DNA from: Sediminibacillus halophilus
Lineage (GTDB): Bacteria > Bacillota > Bacilli > Bacillales > Amphibacillaceae
Length of the DNA stretch: 64,000 bases
Direction: 5' to 3'
NCBI RefSeq assembly: GCF_900103695.1
Contig: NZ_FNHF01000005.1
Span: forward strand, 18,711 to 82,710
Made by a program: the position numbers and the translations under genes. How positions within the stretch are numbered: position 1 is the stretch's first letter; every line of letters begins with the position of its first letter. The notes beneath the pieces were generated by a model. The model was not told the origin of the DNA and did not search any database. It saw nothing but the letters and a program-made list of their open reading frames with translations. This document shows, in pieces, positions 8,212 to 17,414 of the stretch.

Positions 8212-8847
8212 ATGGCACAGATATTATATATCACGGCCCATCCGCACGATGAAACGCAATCGTTCAGTATGGCTGCCGCCCAAGCATTCATTGAAACATA
8301 TCAACAGGAAAATCCAGAGGACGAGATTGTTCCGATTGATTTATACAAAGAAAATATTCCATATATTGATGCCGATGTTTTTCAAGGCTGGGGCAAACTC
8401 CAGTCGGGAAAGGGATTCGAGGAGCTTTCGAAGGAGGAACAGGCCAAGGTAGGGCGTCTTTCGGAGTTAAGCGAACAGTTTATCCAGGCAGATAAGTATG
8501 TATTCGTAACACCGTTCTGGAATTTCTCTTTTCCCCCTTTGATGAAGGCCTACATCGATTCTGTAGCGGTTGCAGGAAAAGCATTTAAATATACAGATGA
8601 AGGACCGATCGGTCTCTTGACGGACAAAAAGGCATTGCATATCCAGGCCCGCGGGGGTATTTATTCTGAAGGGCCAGCGGCAGAGCTGGAAATGGGGCAC
8701 CGTTATCTTAGTATCATCATGGATTTCTTCGGTGTACCTTCCTTTGAAGGACTGTTCATCGAAGGACATGCCGCAATGCCGGAAAAAGCAAATGACATCA
8801 AAGCAGATGGTATTTCCCGCGCAAAAGAACTCGCTCGTACTTTTTAA
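8212..8847 (+). CDS. azoR: FMN-dependent NADH azoreductase
   Basis: A flavodoxin-fold quinone/azo reductase of 211 residues that reduces quinones, azo compounds and nitro compounds with two electrons, protecting thiols. The N-terminal strand [16 protein letters not shown] binds FMN phosphate; [26 protein letters not shown] and the [20 protein letters not shown]-like segment are characteristic. I chose ATG 8212 (AGAAAGGTGAG just upstream, normal family N-terminus); the frame stays open further upstream through the promoter and operator, but that part is not coding. The operator-like repeat before it suggests induction by quinones or diamide. Confidence 0.92.
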   Translation: MAQILYITAHPHDETQSFSMAAAQAFIETYQQENPEDEIVPIDLYKENIPYIDADVFQGWGKLQSGKGFEELSKEEQAKVGRLSELSEQFIQADKYVFVTPFWNFSFPPLMKAYIDSVAVAGKAFKYTDEGPIGLLTDKKALHIQARGGIYSEGPAAELEMGHRYLSIIMDFFGVPSFEGLFIEGHAAMPEKANDIKADGISRAKELARTF

Positions 8848-8860
8848 CTATCTAAAGAAA

Positions 8861-9160
8861 GAGACTGGGACAATTGCATCGTGAATAAACTAAAAACCGA
8901 ACGAATCGTTCGGTTTTTTTGCTTAGAAAAAAGTAAACCGTCCTACCCTTCTCTTATGAATCGTGCGACTCTCCACTCCGGTAAGACACTTCGCTTTCCG
9001 AGGGCACGGCTTCAGCTAACTTGGCAAACGCTTCGTATCTTGCCGTAGCGATACAAGCATGCTTTAAACAACAGGATAAAACAAATAAACAGGATAAAGT
9101 CGATTAGCATTTTAGCATTCGTTCGGTTTTTAGTTGGTGGCCATGCTTTTGTCCCGGCCT
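8861..9160. mobile_element. MITE-like element with long terminal inverted repeats
   Basis: The left end GAGACTGGGACAA and right end TTGTCCCGGCCT are inverted. Inside them a perfect 19-bp pair (8888-8906 and 9117-9135) extends the arms to about 46 bp. The interior holds a partial Bacillaceae repeat (8992-9052). No ORF. The left arm also folds alone as CCGAACGA/TCGTTCGG plus T run (8892-8920), a terminator for azoR; the right end gives a T-rich signal near the spoVR stop. An inverted relative occupies about 12900-13150. Whether it moves is inferred. Confidence 0.55.
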
Positions 9161-9164
9161 TTTT

Positions 9165-10577
9165 TTATGTCAGATACTTTTTATATACTTTGCTACCTTC
9201 ATAGCTGAAAAGTGCCGCCTTCTCTTCAACCACTGTTTCCAGGTGAACATTTCTGCCCCATAGCTCATAAATGTATGGAAGCGTCCGTTCTAAATAGGTC
9301 AGGTCAAGTTCGACTCCTTCATAATGATGCTTTAAATAAAGCTCGCCATTTCGCAGGTAATCTCCATTCTGGACAGTAATATAAGGAAACCCTCCATTTA
9401 CCCGCATGGTGATCAGCTGATCTCTGACCGCTTCCCAATCTTTATCGGTAATTTTGTATTCATGCCCTTGTTTTTGAAACAGGTACATATCTTCCCGGTG
9501 TACGAACTCTTTTGTCATATAGTTGCGGAGGAACGATATATCCGATTCGATTTCCCTGACTTCAAATATTTTTTCCCGCCCTTTCCCTGGCTCTGCCCCC
9601 CATTTGATCATTTCCTCACTCGGATGGTTGAAGCGCTCTTCGATGTCCTCAAACATTTTCACCCCCAAGTAGTAAGGATTTATTTGTGTTTTCGATGGCT
9701 GGACGACGCCAGCGTTCAATTTGGCAAATTCCAACGACTCATCACTGGTCAGATCCATTTCTCTCAAAATACGCTGGTGCCAGAAAGAAGCCCAGCCTTC
9801 GTTCATGATTTTCGTTTCCAGCTGGGGCCAAAAATAAAGCATTTCCTCCCGCATCATCGTCAGGATATCCCGCTGCCAGTCTTCCAGGGTACGGCTGTAC
9901 TCTTCTATAAACAAAAGAATATCCTTTTCCGGTTTCGGAGGGAAAGCCTTTCTCTTCTTCGGGCGGTCGGAGGCTGGAGATGTATCATCTAACTTCCACA
10001 AATCATCGTACGGCGTAGTTTTATCCGGCACCTCTTCCTCTGGTTCATCTCTTTCCCAATCGAGTTTAGGTTTGATCAGTCTCGGATCAATGTGTTCCTG
10101 AATGGCAAGCACTGCGTCGAGGAACGCCTCCACTTCCTCCTGCCCATGCTCTTTTTCATAAGCGGCAATCCGCTCAGCGGTTGCTGACATGCTTTCCACC
10201 ATATCTCTGTTGGTATTTTGAAAACGCACATTATTTTTAAAGAAATCACAGTGAGCGAGAACGTGCGCGACAATCAGTTTATTTTGAATTAAACTGTTTG
10301 AATTGAGCAGAAAGGCATAACAGGGGTTCGAATTGATGACCAGCTCATAAATTTTACTCAATCCAAGATCATATTGAAGCTTCATTTTATGAAATTGTTT
10401 GCCAAAGCTCCAATGGGAAAATCTTGTCGGCATTCCGTATGCGCCAAAAGTATAAATAACTTCTGCTGGACAAATTTCATAACGCATAGGATAAAAATCG
10501 AGACCGAAGCCCTCGGCAATTTCCGTTATTTCATCAATCGCTCTTTCCAGCGAGTTTTGGTCCGCTTGTTTCAACAA
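9165..10577 (-). CDS. spoVR: SpoVR-family sporulation protein
   Basis: A cytosolic protein of 470 residues. SpoVR is needed for normal spore cortex formation in Bacillus subtilis and belongs to the conserved set with YhbH and the kinase PrkA. The sequence is full length and typical: [62 protein letters not shown] and [17 protein letters not shown] are strongly conserved family blocks. The start is TTG behind AAGGGGAGATCA. It is a single-gene unit; YhbH lies 43 kb away in this window and PrkA is not present. Confidence 0.95.
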   Translation of the reverse strand: MLKQADQNSLERAIDEITEIAEGFGLDFYPMRYEICPAEVIYTFGAYGMPTRFSHWSFGKQFHKMKLQYDLGLSKIYELVINSNPCYAFLLNSNSLIQNKLIVAHVLAHCDFFKNNVRFQNTNRDMVESMSATAERIAAYEKEHGQEEVEAFLDAVLAIQEHIDPRLIKPKLDWERDEPEEEVPDKTTPYDDLWKLDDTSPASDRPKKRKAFPPKPEKDILLFIEEYSRTLEDWQRDILTMMREEMLYFWPQLETKIMNEGWASFWHQRILREMDLTSDESLEFAKLNAGVVQPSKTQINPYYLGVKMFEDIEERFNHPSEEMIKWGAEPGKGREKIFEVREIESDISFLRNYMTKEFVHREDMYLFQKQGHEYKITDKDWEAVRDQLITMRVNGGFPYITVQNGDYLRNGELYLKHHYEGVELDLTYLERTLPYIYELWGRNVHLETVVEEKAALFSYEGSKVYKKYLT

Positions 10578-10868
10578 TGATCTCCCCTTTATGGTGGTGT
10601 TACATCAATATATGTACGACGGTTCTCAATGATGAAGGGAAAAGAATAGAACAAGGGAGCGACATTATTCCAGTAATGAAAGTTTTTTTCCGTCTTCCTT
10701 TTGTTTTCTCGACGTAAGCGGACGTATGATTGGATATTTATGTTAAAATCAAATTGGCTTTAACTCAAGTAATGGTTTCTAAGCTCGCTTCTAGTTCTCC
10801 ATCTTGAAGGACATGCCAAGCTGCAGAATGATATGCGACTACCTTTTAGAAGGAAAAAATAATGAAGG
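10578..10868. other. Divergent intergenic region
   Basis: About 290 bp between spoVR (minus) and the surface protein gene (plus). It must hold both promoters. A CATATATT segment at about 10599-10606 (minus) loosely resembles a sigma E -10 box for spoVR, but no convincing -35 was found. Confidence 0.4.
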
Positions 10869-10877
10869 ATGACAGAG

Positions 10878-12188
10878 ATGAATCATACAAAACGGCTGCT
10901 CATACTTTTTATCTTCGTGTTATTTGTTATCGCCATTGGCGTTCAGATGCGTAACAACGACCAGGAGCATATGGAGCGAGTCCCGGGCACACAAGAAACA
11001 AAAGAAGACATAGACAACAAACTTCCCTACACCGTACAAGTAGAGGAACGGGATAAAAAAGCAGAAACAATTGCCTACCGGCTTTGGTTTGATTTCATGC
11101 AGCAATTAAAAAATGACGGAACAGTCGCTAACGCCAGCTTCACAAGATTCACCAAAATATCCGGGGACAAAGATTCTTTCGTTGTGGCGGTAATATTCCA
11201 GATCCAGTTACCTGAAGGTGCGGAAAAAACGGATAACGAATGGGGAGAGGCTAATGAAAAAGGAGTTGTTTCCAATCTAGTTTGGAAGCTTGGAATTGAG
11301 AAGGAGGACGGTTTGAAATACCACTTAACATCTATCGAGAAATCGGATGATACACAGATCGCTCTACCGCCCGTTGAAACGCTGGAAGATTATAAAGAAG
11401 ATCTGGGAATAGAAGACTCCTCTGGAAAAAACACTTACCGAGTGAGCGGCAGTTCTCTGGAAGTCACCTATAATAATGGAGAAGACTGGCAGACCGTGCC
11501 TGTTGCGCCGGAAGAACTATTTAGCATCGACCGATCCATAGACACTTCTTTGAGGGAAGAAAGCTATGTCATCACACCGGAGGTAACAGCATTTGTTCTG
11601 GGCGGACACCGAAATTTGAGCGTGCTGATAAGCACTGATAAAGGAAAGTCTTGGGAAGAGGTATTGGTTTCCGACAAGCTGCCCGTTCTACGGCTTGGCC
11701 TGCTCGGCTTCACCTCCGATAAAGATGGCTACCTCATTGTGACAGGGGATAAAACGATGAGCAGTGAGGCGCATTTTATATGGAAAACAAACGATGCCGG
11801 CCAGTCATGGTACAAGACTAATTCGGTCAATGACATCCAGGCATTGGTGACAGACGGCGGTTTCATTAACAACAAGCTAGGATTCATCTCTTTTGGGGAA
11901 TATCGGACAGAAGGAAATCCACCTGTACCGAATTTATACAGGACGAATGATGGCGGAAAAAACTGGGGACGAGTGAAAATTCCGATACCGGAGGAATATC
12001 AGGGGTATTTCACACAAGCAGAAATTCCTGTTATCGAAGGGGACAATGGTACATTGCTTGTTAACCAAGGTCCGGAAGGCGATTATCTAGGAGGGAGCGT
12101 ATTAGCCAAATTTTCTACTGATGATCAAGGAAAAACCTGGTCCTTTGCAGGTTTGGTTGATCCAGATGGAGTACTTCTCTCCAATTGA
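10878..12188 (+). CDS. Membrane-anchored BNR/Ycf48-like beta-propeller protein
   Basis: A protein of 436 residues with one N-terminal membrane anchor (LLILFIFVLFVIAIGVQM) and an extracytoplasmic body. The C-terminal part has repeated Asp-box-like segments (STDKGKSWEEV, TNDAGQSWYKT, TNDGGKNWGRV, STDDQGKTWSF) found in sialidase/Ycf48-type beta-propellers. The region before them (about 60-170) shows no clear family. I prefer ATG 10878, 8 nt after AAGGA, over ATG 10869, which overlaps that site. Function is unknown; carbohydrate or protein binding at the cell surface is a guess. It is a single gene. Confidence 0.75.
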   Translation: MNHTKRLLILFIFVLFVIAIGVQMRNNDQEHMERVPGTQETKEDIDNKLPYTVQVEERDKKAETIAYRLWFDFMQQLKNDGTVANASFTRFTKISGDKDSFVVAVIFQIQLPEGAEKTDNEWGEANEKGVVSNLVWKLGIEKEDGLKYHLTSIEKSDDTQIALPPVETLEDYKEDLGIEDSSGKNTYRVSGSSLEVTYNNGEDWQTVPVAPEELFSIDRSIDTSLREESYVITPEVTAFVLGGHRNLSVLISTDKGKSWEEVLVSDKLPVLRLGLLGFTSDKDGYLIVTGDKTMSSEAHFIWKTNDAGQSWYKTNSVNDIQALVTDGGFINNKLGFISFGEYRTEGNPPVPNLYRTNDGGKNWGRVKIPIPEEYQGYFTQAEIPVIEGDNGTLLVNQGPEGDYLGGSVLAKFSTDDQGKTWSFAGLVDPDGVLLSN

Positions 12189-12211
12189 AATCCACCACTA
12201 CATCGAGCGCA

Positions 12212-12246
12212 TGTAAAAGCCCGGACATTTATTCCGGGCTTTTACA
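12212..12246. terminator. Bidirectional terminator
   Basis: TGTAAAAGCCCGG pairs with CCGGGCTTTTACA over a 9-nt loop between convergent genes. Confidence 0.88.
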
Positions 12247-12268
12247 TTAACTTATAATATTAGTATCT

Positions 12269-12736
12269 TTAAACATCCGGGGTCGGAGTTGGTTCTGGGT
12301 AGCCATGATCTTGATAAGTGTCATCTATTGTTTTACGGATAGTAGGAATATCGGTCCCTTTCTGGTATTCATTAATCGAATAGACTGCTGTATCGATACA
12401 TACCTGACACCCAATTCCATGTGTATCCCAAACTACCTCGCCATTGTCTGCTATTTCATGAACAAAGCAATCATGATTGTCTTTATGGCCGACAGTTGCA
12501 TCACCACATCCACAATAACAAGGAATCTGTTCAAGCAGCTCTTGGTGCTCTGCGGCAGATCGATACACCATCTGCAAGTCTTCAGACGTGTCCTTTAAAA
12601 ATTGTGGAAGTTGATCAATACCTGCCGTCCGCTCATGATTGGGAGCCAGTTCCTCCACCGGTTCCCGACTGCTGCATGCAGCTAACGCAGCAATCATGAT
12701 CAGCATTGCAAAAACATATACAGTAAATTTCTTCAA
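12269..12736 (-). CDS. PCYCGC-motif lipoprotein
   Basis: A lipoprotein of 155 residues. The signal peptide ends in the lipobox LAAC, so the mature protein is anchored to the outer face of the membrane. It holds the motif PCYCGCGD and further cysteines (HDCFVHEI, IGCQVCIDTA), the pattern of the Bacillales PCYCGC family, thought to bind metal or act in redox chemistry. The start is TTG within GGAGGGGGAGAAGGATTG. The ligand and role are not established. Confidence 0.85.
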   Translation of the reverse strand: MKKFTVYVFAMLIMIAALAACSSREPVEELAPNHERTAGIDQLPQFLKDTSEDLQMVYRSAAEHQELLEQIPCYCGCGDATVGHKDNHDCFVHEIADNGEVVWDTHGIGCQVCIDTAVYSINEYQKGTDIPTIRKTIDDTYQDHGYPEPTPTPDV

Positions 12737-12903
12737 TCCTTCTCCCCCTCCTTCCCTTCATTATAACCGTTGCCTCTCTTTCCGCATTACCTTTAAGAAG
12801 AGTTTCAATAAATCATCACAATTAAACAAGCCCTTACGTAACGACAATGACAACACGGAGGTCACGACAGAAGAAAAACTATCTCCACCAACGGAGGCAA
12901 GGT

Positions 12904-13008
12904 ACGCAGACTCCAGCGGGAGGAACGCGAGCTGAAGATCCACTTGGCAAAGCACTTTTCTTTGCCAAGTTAGCTAAAGCTGTGTCCGCGGAAAGCGACA
13001 AAGTACCT
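12904..13008 (-). repeat. Bacillaceae intergenic repeat, copy D
   Basis: Same order of blocks as copy B: on the plus strand GCGGGAGGAACGCGAGCTGAAGATCC, an inner palindrome CTTGGCAAAG/CTTTGCCAAG, TTAGCTAAAGC and CCGCGGAAAGC (each quoted in part). It is part of a larger block reaching 13149 that is the inverse of the 8861-9160 element (shared GTGCAACTCTCCA and TTATGAATCGTGC stretches on the minus strand). Confidence 0.7.
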
Positions 13009-13089
13009 TGCCGGGGTGGAGAGTTGCACGATTCATAAGAAAGGGGATAGCGGTTGGCTATTTGCAAAATGAGTTATGAGAAAATCGAT

Positions 13090-13149
13090 AAAAGCCGAAC
13101 GAAATACGGAATCGTTCGGCTTTTATTATGGTCACGATGCTTTTGTCCC
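13090..13149 (-). terminator. Repeat end module acting as terminator of M20 peptidase gene
   Basis: AAAAGCCGAACGA / TCGTTCGGCTTTT forms a hairpin (13090-13124), followed by CACGATGC and TTGTCCC (13143-13149). The same module, inverted, is the left end of the 8861 element, and a third copy lies at 45750-45827. Confidence 0.65.
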
Positions 13150-13160
13150 AAATATGTTGT

Positions 13161-14537
13161 TTACAGCGATGTGTTTTTCACTTCGTCCCAGTAGTAAACG
13201 AGTGTCTCCATCCCTTTGTCGAAGCTCTCCAGCGGAAAGCTTTCATTAGGGGAGTGCAACCGGTCTTCCGGTGTTCCGAAACCAAGCAGTACAACCGGCA
13301 TGTGGAAAATCGAGTCAATTGACTCCACAACTGGAATCGATCCGCCTAAACGCGCGTAAACCGCCTCTTTTCCGAAAGCCTTTTGCAAAGAGTCGCCAGC
13401 AGTTTTAATCAGTGGATGATCAGGATTTACTTTGTATGCTTTCGCTGACAATGGTTCCGGCTTCACGTCCATCGTCACGCCCTCCGGCAAGTTTTTATGC
13501 AAATGGTCGATGACGAGCTGCTGGATATGGTCAGGATCCATTCCCGGCACCAGCCGGCAGGTCAGCTTTGCAGTTGCGGATGAAGGAATAATTGTTTTTG
13601 TCCCCTCTCCCTGATAACCGCTGAACATACCGTTGATTTCCATCGTCGGTCTTGCCATCATATGCTCTTTGGCGGTAAACCCTTTTTCCGAAACTGTTTT
13701 TTCAACTCCTGTCGTCTGCTGGTAGTTTTCCCCCGGTACATCGGCAATCAGCTTGCGTTCTTCCTCTGACAGCTCTTCCACTCCATCGTAGAATCCGTCC
13801 ACTTTCACGACTTCCTGCTCATCCTTCAAGGAAGCCAGCATGTGCGACAACGCCATCGCAGGGTTGCGGACAACTCCGCCATAAATTCCGGAATGCAAAT
13901 CGCTCGATGGGCCATGAACAGTGAACTCCAAGCCTGTGAAGCCTTTCAATCCATACAGTACCGTAGGTTGTCCGGTGTCCACCATTCCTGAATCAGAGAT
14001 GATGGCAAAGTCGGCAGCGAACTGTTCTTTTTTGTCCTCCAACACTTGATAGAGGTTCTCGCTGCCGATTTCTTCCTCCCCTTCAATGCAAACCTTGATG
14101 TTGACCGGCATGGAACCTTCCGACTTCATGTAAGCTTCAAACACGGCAAGATGCATGAAAACTTGACCCTTGTCATCACTTGCTCCGCGTGCATAGAGTC
14201 TGCCTTCACGAACTTCTGGTTTGAAAGGCTCACTTTCCCACAGTTCCAGCGGGTCTGCAGGCTGGACATCATAATGACCATACAACAAAGCAGTCGGAGC
14301 ATCTTCACCTGCACCGTTCCATTCGCCATAGACAAGCGGATGCCCTTTCGTTTCTTGTACCTCTACAGTCGTAAAACCGATCTCGGTTAAATAATTTGAT
14401 ACGAAATCAGCTGCCGCTGCCACATCCGGTTTATGTACACTGTCCGTGCTTATACTTGGAATGGATAGGAACTCGTTTAATTTCTCCAATAAACGTTCCC
14501 GGTTATCTTGCAAATAAGCTAACACTTTTTCTGACAT
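13161..14537 (-). CDS. M20-family dipeptidase (metallo-hydrolase)
   Basis: A cytosolic zinc peptidase of 458 residues of the M20 family, close to the dipeptidases annotated as ArgE/DapE/CNDP-like. Metal and catalytic motifs are present: YGHYDVQPADP (His and Asp), ARGASDDKGQ (bridging Asp), EGEEEIGS (general base and metal Glu), DSGMVDTGQPT, and a C-terminal metal His in GTPEDRLHSPNES. The dimerisation lid lies in the middle. I place the start at ATG 14537 (MSEKVLAYLQ), preceded by AAAGGATGTGG; the frame can be read 17 codons further without benefit. It probably recycles dipeptides; exact substrates are unknown. Confidence 0.9.
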   Translation of the reverse strand: MSEKVLAYLQDNRERLLEKLNEFLSIPSISTDSVHKPDVAAAADFVSNYLTEIGFTTVEVQETKGHPLVYGEWNGAGEDAPTALLYGHYDVQPADPLELWESEPFKPEVREGRLYARGASDDKGQVFMHLAVFEAYMKSEGSMPVNIKVCIEGEEEIGSENLYQVLEDKKEQFAADFAIISDSGMVDTGQPTVLYGLKGFTGLEFTVHGPSSDLHSGIYGGVVRNPAMALSHMLASLKDEQEVVKVDGFYDGVEELSEEERKLIADVPGENYQQTTGVEKTVSEKGFTAKEHMMARPTMEINGMFSGYQGEGTKTIIPSSATAKLTCRLVPGMDPDHIQQLVIDHLHKNLPEGVTMDVKPEPLSAKAYKVNPDHPLIKTAGDSLQKAFGKEAVYARLGGSIPVVESIDSIFHMPVVLLGFGTPEDRLHSPNESFPLESFDKGMETLVYYWDEVKNTSL

Positions 14538-14620
14538 ACTGGTCCACATCCTTTGCTTCATTACTGATTTTATTTTAGCACAATTCAAATTGGAATAGAA
14601 AAAAGCTATCCCTTCCTTTT

Positions 14621-14755
14621 TTATGCCTTATACGATACAGTCGCTTCCCTAATGATTTTGCCAGGCAATGCTTTCCCGATCGATACGGATGGCAGAAATT
14701 GCAAACCAAGCCTATACTGTTCTGCAAGTGCCTTCTGAATGATAAAAAAACTCAT
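14621..14755 (-). pseudogene. Possible gene remnant or chance 44-codon ORF
   Basis: The minus strand encodes a protein-like tail (ALAEQYRLGLQFLPSV, GKALPGKIIREATVSYKA) ending in TAA, but the only start lies inside the terminator at 14745-14785 and has no ribosome binding site. It could be the 3' end of a lost gene. I do not recognise the family. Confidence 0.2.
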
Positions 14756-14785
14756 CGATGCCCAATAGGGCACTGATGAGTTTTT
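14745..14785. terminator. Terminator of yrrT-luxS-mccAB operon
   Basis: AAACTCATC...TGCCC/AGGGCA...GATGAGTTTTT forms a strong stem with A and T runs at its two sides. Confidence 0.85.
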
Positions 14786-14853
14786 AATAATTGCATACCA
14801 TTGTTTCCTTCCAGCTTCCTCTCAAGATCTGTGATTGGACGCCAGCGTCTTTG

Positions 14854-15987
14854 TTACTCCATTGCTTGTTTCAAATCACTGATCAAATCTTCACTGTCCT
14901 CAATACCGACAGAAATACGGATCAATCCGTCCGTGATACCAAGTTCCAGGCGACGTTCTCTTGGAATCGATGCATGCGTCATTTTCGCCGGTACGGAAAT
15001 CAAGCTTTCAACAGCGCCAAGGCTTTCAGCAATCGTAAAGTATTTTACTTTAGACAACACCTGGTCCGCCTGCTCAGAACTACCAACGTCAAAGGAAATC
15101 ATGGCACCAAAACCATCTGCCTGTTGTTTGGCAATATCATGTCCTTTATGGTCCGGAAGTCCTGGATAATAAATAGTATTGACCTGTGGGTGGTTTTGCA
15201 GAAATTCCACCAGCTGTTGAGAATTCTTTTCTGCTGCTTCCATACGTAGTCCCAGTGTCTTGATTCCACGCATTAATAACCAGGAATCCTGAGGTCCCAG
15301 TACCCCGCCGACAGAATTTTGGATGTAGTGAAGCTCTTCAGCCAACTTATCGGAATTGACGACAACCAAACCTGCTACGACGTCACTATGACCTCCGACA
15401 TACTTGGTTGCACTATGGAGCACAATATCTGCTCCTAAATCAATCGGTTGCTGCCAGTAAGAAGTAGCAAACGTATTGTCCACGATTAACAAAAGATTGT
15501 TTTCCTTAGCGATATCAGCCATTTTTTTCAAGTCTGTAATCTTCAATAGAGGATTAGTCGGCGTCTCGATATAAAGCGCTTTTGTATTCGATTGGATAGC
15601 TGCTTCCACTTTTTCCGGATCACTTGTATCCACAAAAGAATGATCTAGTTCAAAGCGGTTCAATACACCAGTCATTAGTCGGTACGTACCACCGTACACG
15701 TCATCCGTCATGACAATGTGGTCTCCGCTGTTCAATAGCATCATGACAGAAGTGATTGCTGCCATACCGGAACCGAAGGCAAAACCAGCTTTCCCGTTTT
15801 CAAGCTCGGATATCGTTGTTTCCAAAGCGTGCCGCGTCGGATTACCTGTACGGGAATACTCATATCCAGTGTGTTTTCCAGCTGCTTCTTGGGCATACGT
15901 GCTCACCTGATAAATCGGCACGGAAACAGCGCCGGTTTTTTCATCCCCTGTAATACCTGCATGAATAACTTTTGTTTTGGACTTCAT
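14854..15987 (-). CDS. mccB: Cystathionine gamma-lyase / homocysteine gamma-lyase
   Basis: A cytosolic PLP enzyme of 377 residues of the Cys/Met metabolism family. It cleaves cystathionine to cysteine, 2-oxobutyrate and ammonia, the last step of reverse transsulfuration. K195 in SATKYVGGH binds PLP; YEYSRTGNPT, FGSGMAAI, TPTNPLL and the SLGAVESLISVPAKMTHAS block are typical of the gamma-lyase group. It ends the operon and its ATG overlaps the mccA stop by one base. In B. subtilis the matching gene (yrhB) is under CymR control. Confidence 0.94.
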   Translation of the reverse strand: MKSKTKVIHAGITGDEKTGAVSVPIYQVSTYAQEAAGKHTGYEYSRTGNPTRHALETTISELENGKAGFAFGSGMAAITSVMMLLNSGDHIVMTDDVYGGTYRLMTGVLNRFELDHSFVDTSDPEKVEAAIQSNTKALYIETPTNPLLKITDLKKMADIAKENNLLLIVDNTFATSYWQQPIDLGADIVLHSATKYVGGHSDVVAGLVVVNSDKLAEELHYIQNSVGGVLGPQDSWLLMRGIKTLGLRMEAAEKNSQQLVEFLQNHPQVNTIYYPGLPDHKGHDIAKQQADGFGAMISFDVGSSEQADQVLSKVKYFTIAESLGAVESLISVPAKMTHASIPRERRLELGITDGLIRISVGIEDSEDLISDLKQAME

Positions 15988-16910
15988 TATACTCCTCCTT
16001 GGTAGATGCGTTTACTCAGATATCGTTCACTACTGTCAGGAAAAACCGTGACAATATTCGTCCCAGGCTCCGCCTGCATGGCTTCTTGCAAGGCGGCATA
16101 ACAAGCAGCGCCTGAAGAACTTCCCACCAGCAGACCTTCCATCGCAGCCAGCTTTTTGACATAGTCAAAAGCGATTTCATCCGGTACCGTATGGATAGCG
16201 TCAAAGTAAGAACGCTCCATATATTCTGGAAGAAACTCCATGCCAATTCCTTCTGTTTTATGCGGTCCGGATTCTCCCCCGGCAATCACCGATCCTTCCG
16301 GCTCAACGATAGCGGTTTTTACGTCTGGATTTTGTTCTTTTAAATAACGGGCAGTGCCCATGAATGTCCCGCCAGTGCCAGCACCAGCTACAAATACATC
16401 TACTTTACCATCCAGATCGTTCCAAATTTCAGGTCCAAGCGTCTTGTAATAAGTAGCAGGATTCGCATCGTTGCCAAACTGTTGCGGTGAATAACTGTTC
16501 GGAGTCTCCCTGACAAGCTGCTCCGCCTTGGCTATTGCCCCCCGCATCCCTTTTTCTGTTGGGGTATGAACAATAGTGGCTCCTAAAGCCTTCATAAGTT
16601 CCTGTTTTTCCGTGCTGAATTGTTCCGGTACACAAAAGGTAACCGAAACATTTTTATCAATAGCAGCTAACGCCAATCCAATTCCGGTGTTGCCGGCAGT
16701 CGGCTCGATGATGGTTCCGCCTTCCGATATTTTGCCACTGCGGAGCGCATCATTGATCAGCTCCTGGCCCAATCGATCCTTGATACTGCCACCAGGATTA
16801 TAAAACTCCAATTTCGCAAAAAAACGAACCCCCTCAGGAAGGGGGAACTTGGTCAATTCGACTAATGGGGTATTGCCGATCAACTCTTGTACATTCCGAT
16901 AACGAGTCAT
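15987..16910 (-). CDS. mccA: O-acetylserine-dependent cystathionine beta-synthase
   Basis: A PLP enzyme of 307 residues of the cysteine synthase fold. It joins homocysteine to (O-acetyl)serine to give cystathionine. K44 in NPGGSIKDRLG is the PLP lysine; EPTAGNTGIGLA and AGTGGTFMGTARYL bind substrate and PLP phosphate; the C-terminal SSGAACYAAL holds the pyridine-nitrogen serine. There is no CBS domain, as in Bacillus MccA. It lies between luxS (12 bp gap) and mccB (1 bp overlap). Confidence 0.93.
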   Translation of the reverse strand: MTRYRNVQELIGNTPLVELTKFPLPEGVRFFAKLEFYNPGGSIKDRLGQELINDALRSGKISEGGTIIEPTAGNTGIGLALAAIDKNVSVTFCVPEQFSTEKQELMKALGATIVHTPTEKGMRGAIAKAEQLVRETPNSYSPQQFGNDANPATYYKTLGPEIWNDLDGKVDVFVAGAGTGGTFMGTARYLKEQNPDVKTAIVEPEGSVIAGGESGPHKTEGIGMEFLPEYMERSYFDAIHTVPDEIAFDYVKKLAAMEGLLVGSSSGAACYAALQEAMQAEPGTNIVTVFPDSSERYLSKRIYQGGV

Positions 16911-16922
16911 CCAGCTACCCCC

Positions 16923-17390
16923 TTAATCTGCAAAAACTTGCTGCCATTCGTCTTTCTTTTCCAGCATGTCAGCAGCAATTTTTTGGGCTCCTTCTAAGCT
17001 GTGATTAGCAGCCCATCCGCACTGCACTTCGTTGCACGCAGGCACTTCAGTAGCTTCCAATACATCCTGCAATGTCTTTTCCAACGCATCCAGCACGTCC
17101 TCATAACTGTCATTATTAAGAATGGCTAGATAAAAGCCTGTTTGGCAGCCCATAGGGCCAATATCAAGTACATTATCAATATGGTTGCGGATGTTTTCTG
17201 CCATCAAATGCTCGATAGAATGTAATCCCGGCATATCCATGTGAGCCTTATTCGGTTGGCAGAATCGGATATCATATTTATAAACTTTATCACCGCTTTG
17301 ACCGGTAGTTACTCCGACCAGACGGACATAAGGTGCTTTTACTTTCGTATGGTCAAGGTTGAAACTTTCCACGTTCATTTTTTCTGGCAT
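16923..17390 (-). CDS. luxS: S-ribosylhomocysteine lyase LuxS
   Basis: A metalloenzyme of 155 residues that splits S-ribosylhomocysteine into homocysteine and DPD, the AI-2 precursor. Metal ligands H57 and H61 (HSIEH) and C124 (EVQCGW), catalytic E60 and C82 (MGCQTGFY) are present, and the length is normal. It sits inside the yrrT-mccA-mccB operon where B. subtilis has mtnN. The enzyme's homocysteine thus feeds directly to the next two gene products. A separate mtnN must exist elsewhere to make its substrate. Confidence 0.97.
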   Translation of the reverse strand: MPEKMNVESFNLDHTKVKAPYVRLVGVTTGQSGDKVYKYDIRFCQPNKAHMDMPGLHSIEHLMAENIRNHIDNVLDIGPMGCQTGFYLAILNNDSYEDVLDALEKTLQDVLEATEVPACNEVQCGWAANHSLEGAQKIAADMLEKKDEWQQVFAD

Positions 17391-17414
17391 TATTTCTCCA
17401 CTCCTTTGTTAGTG

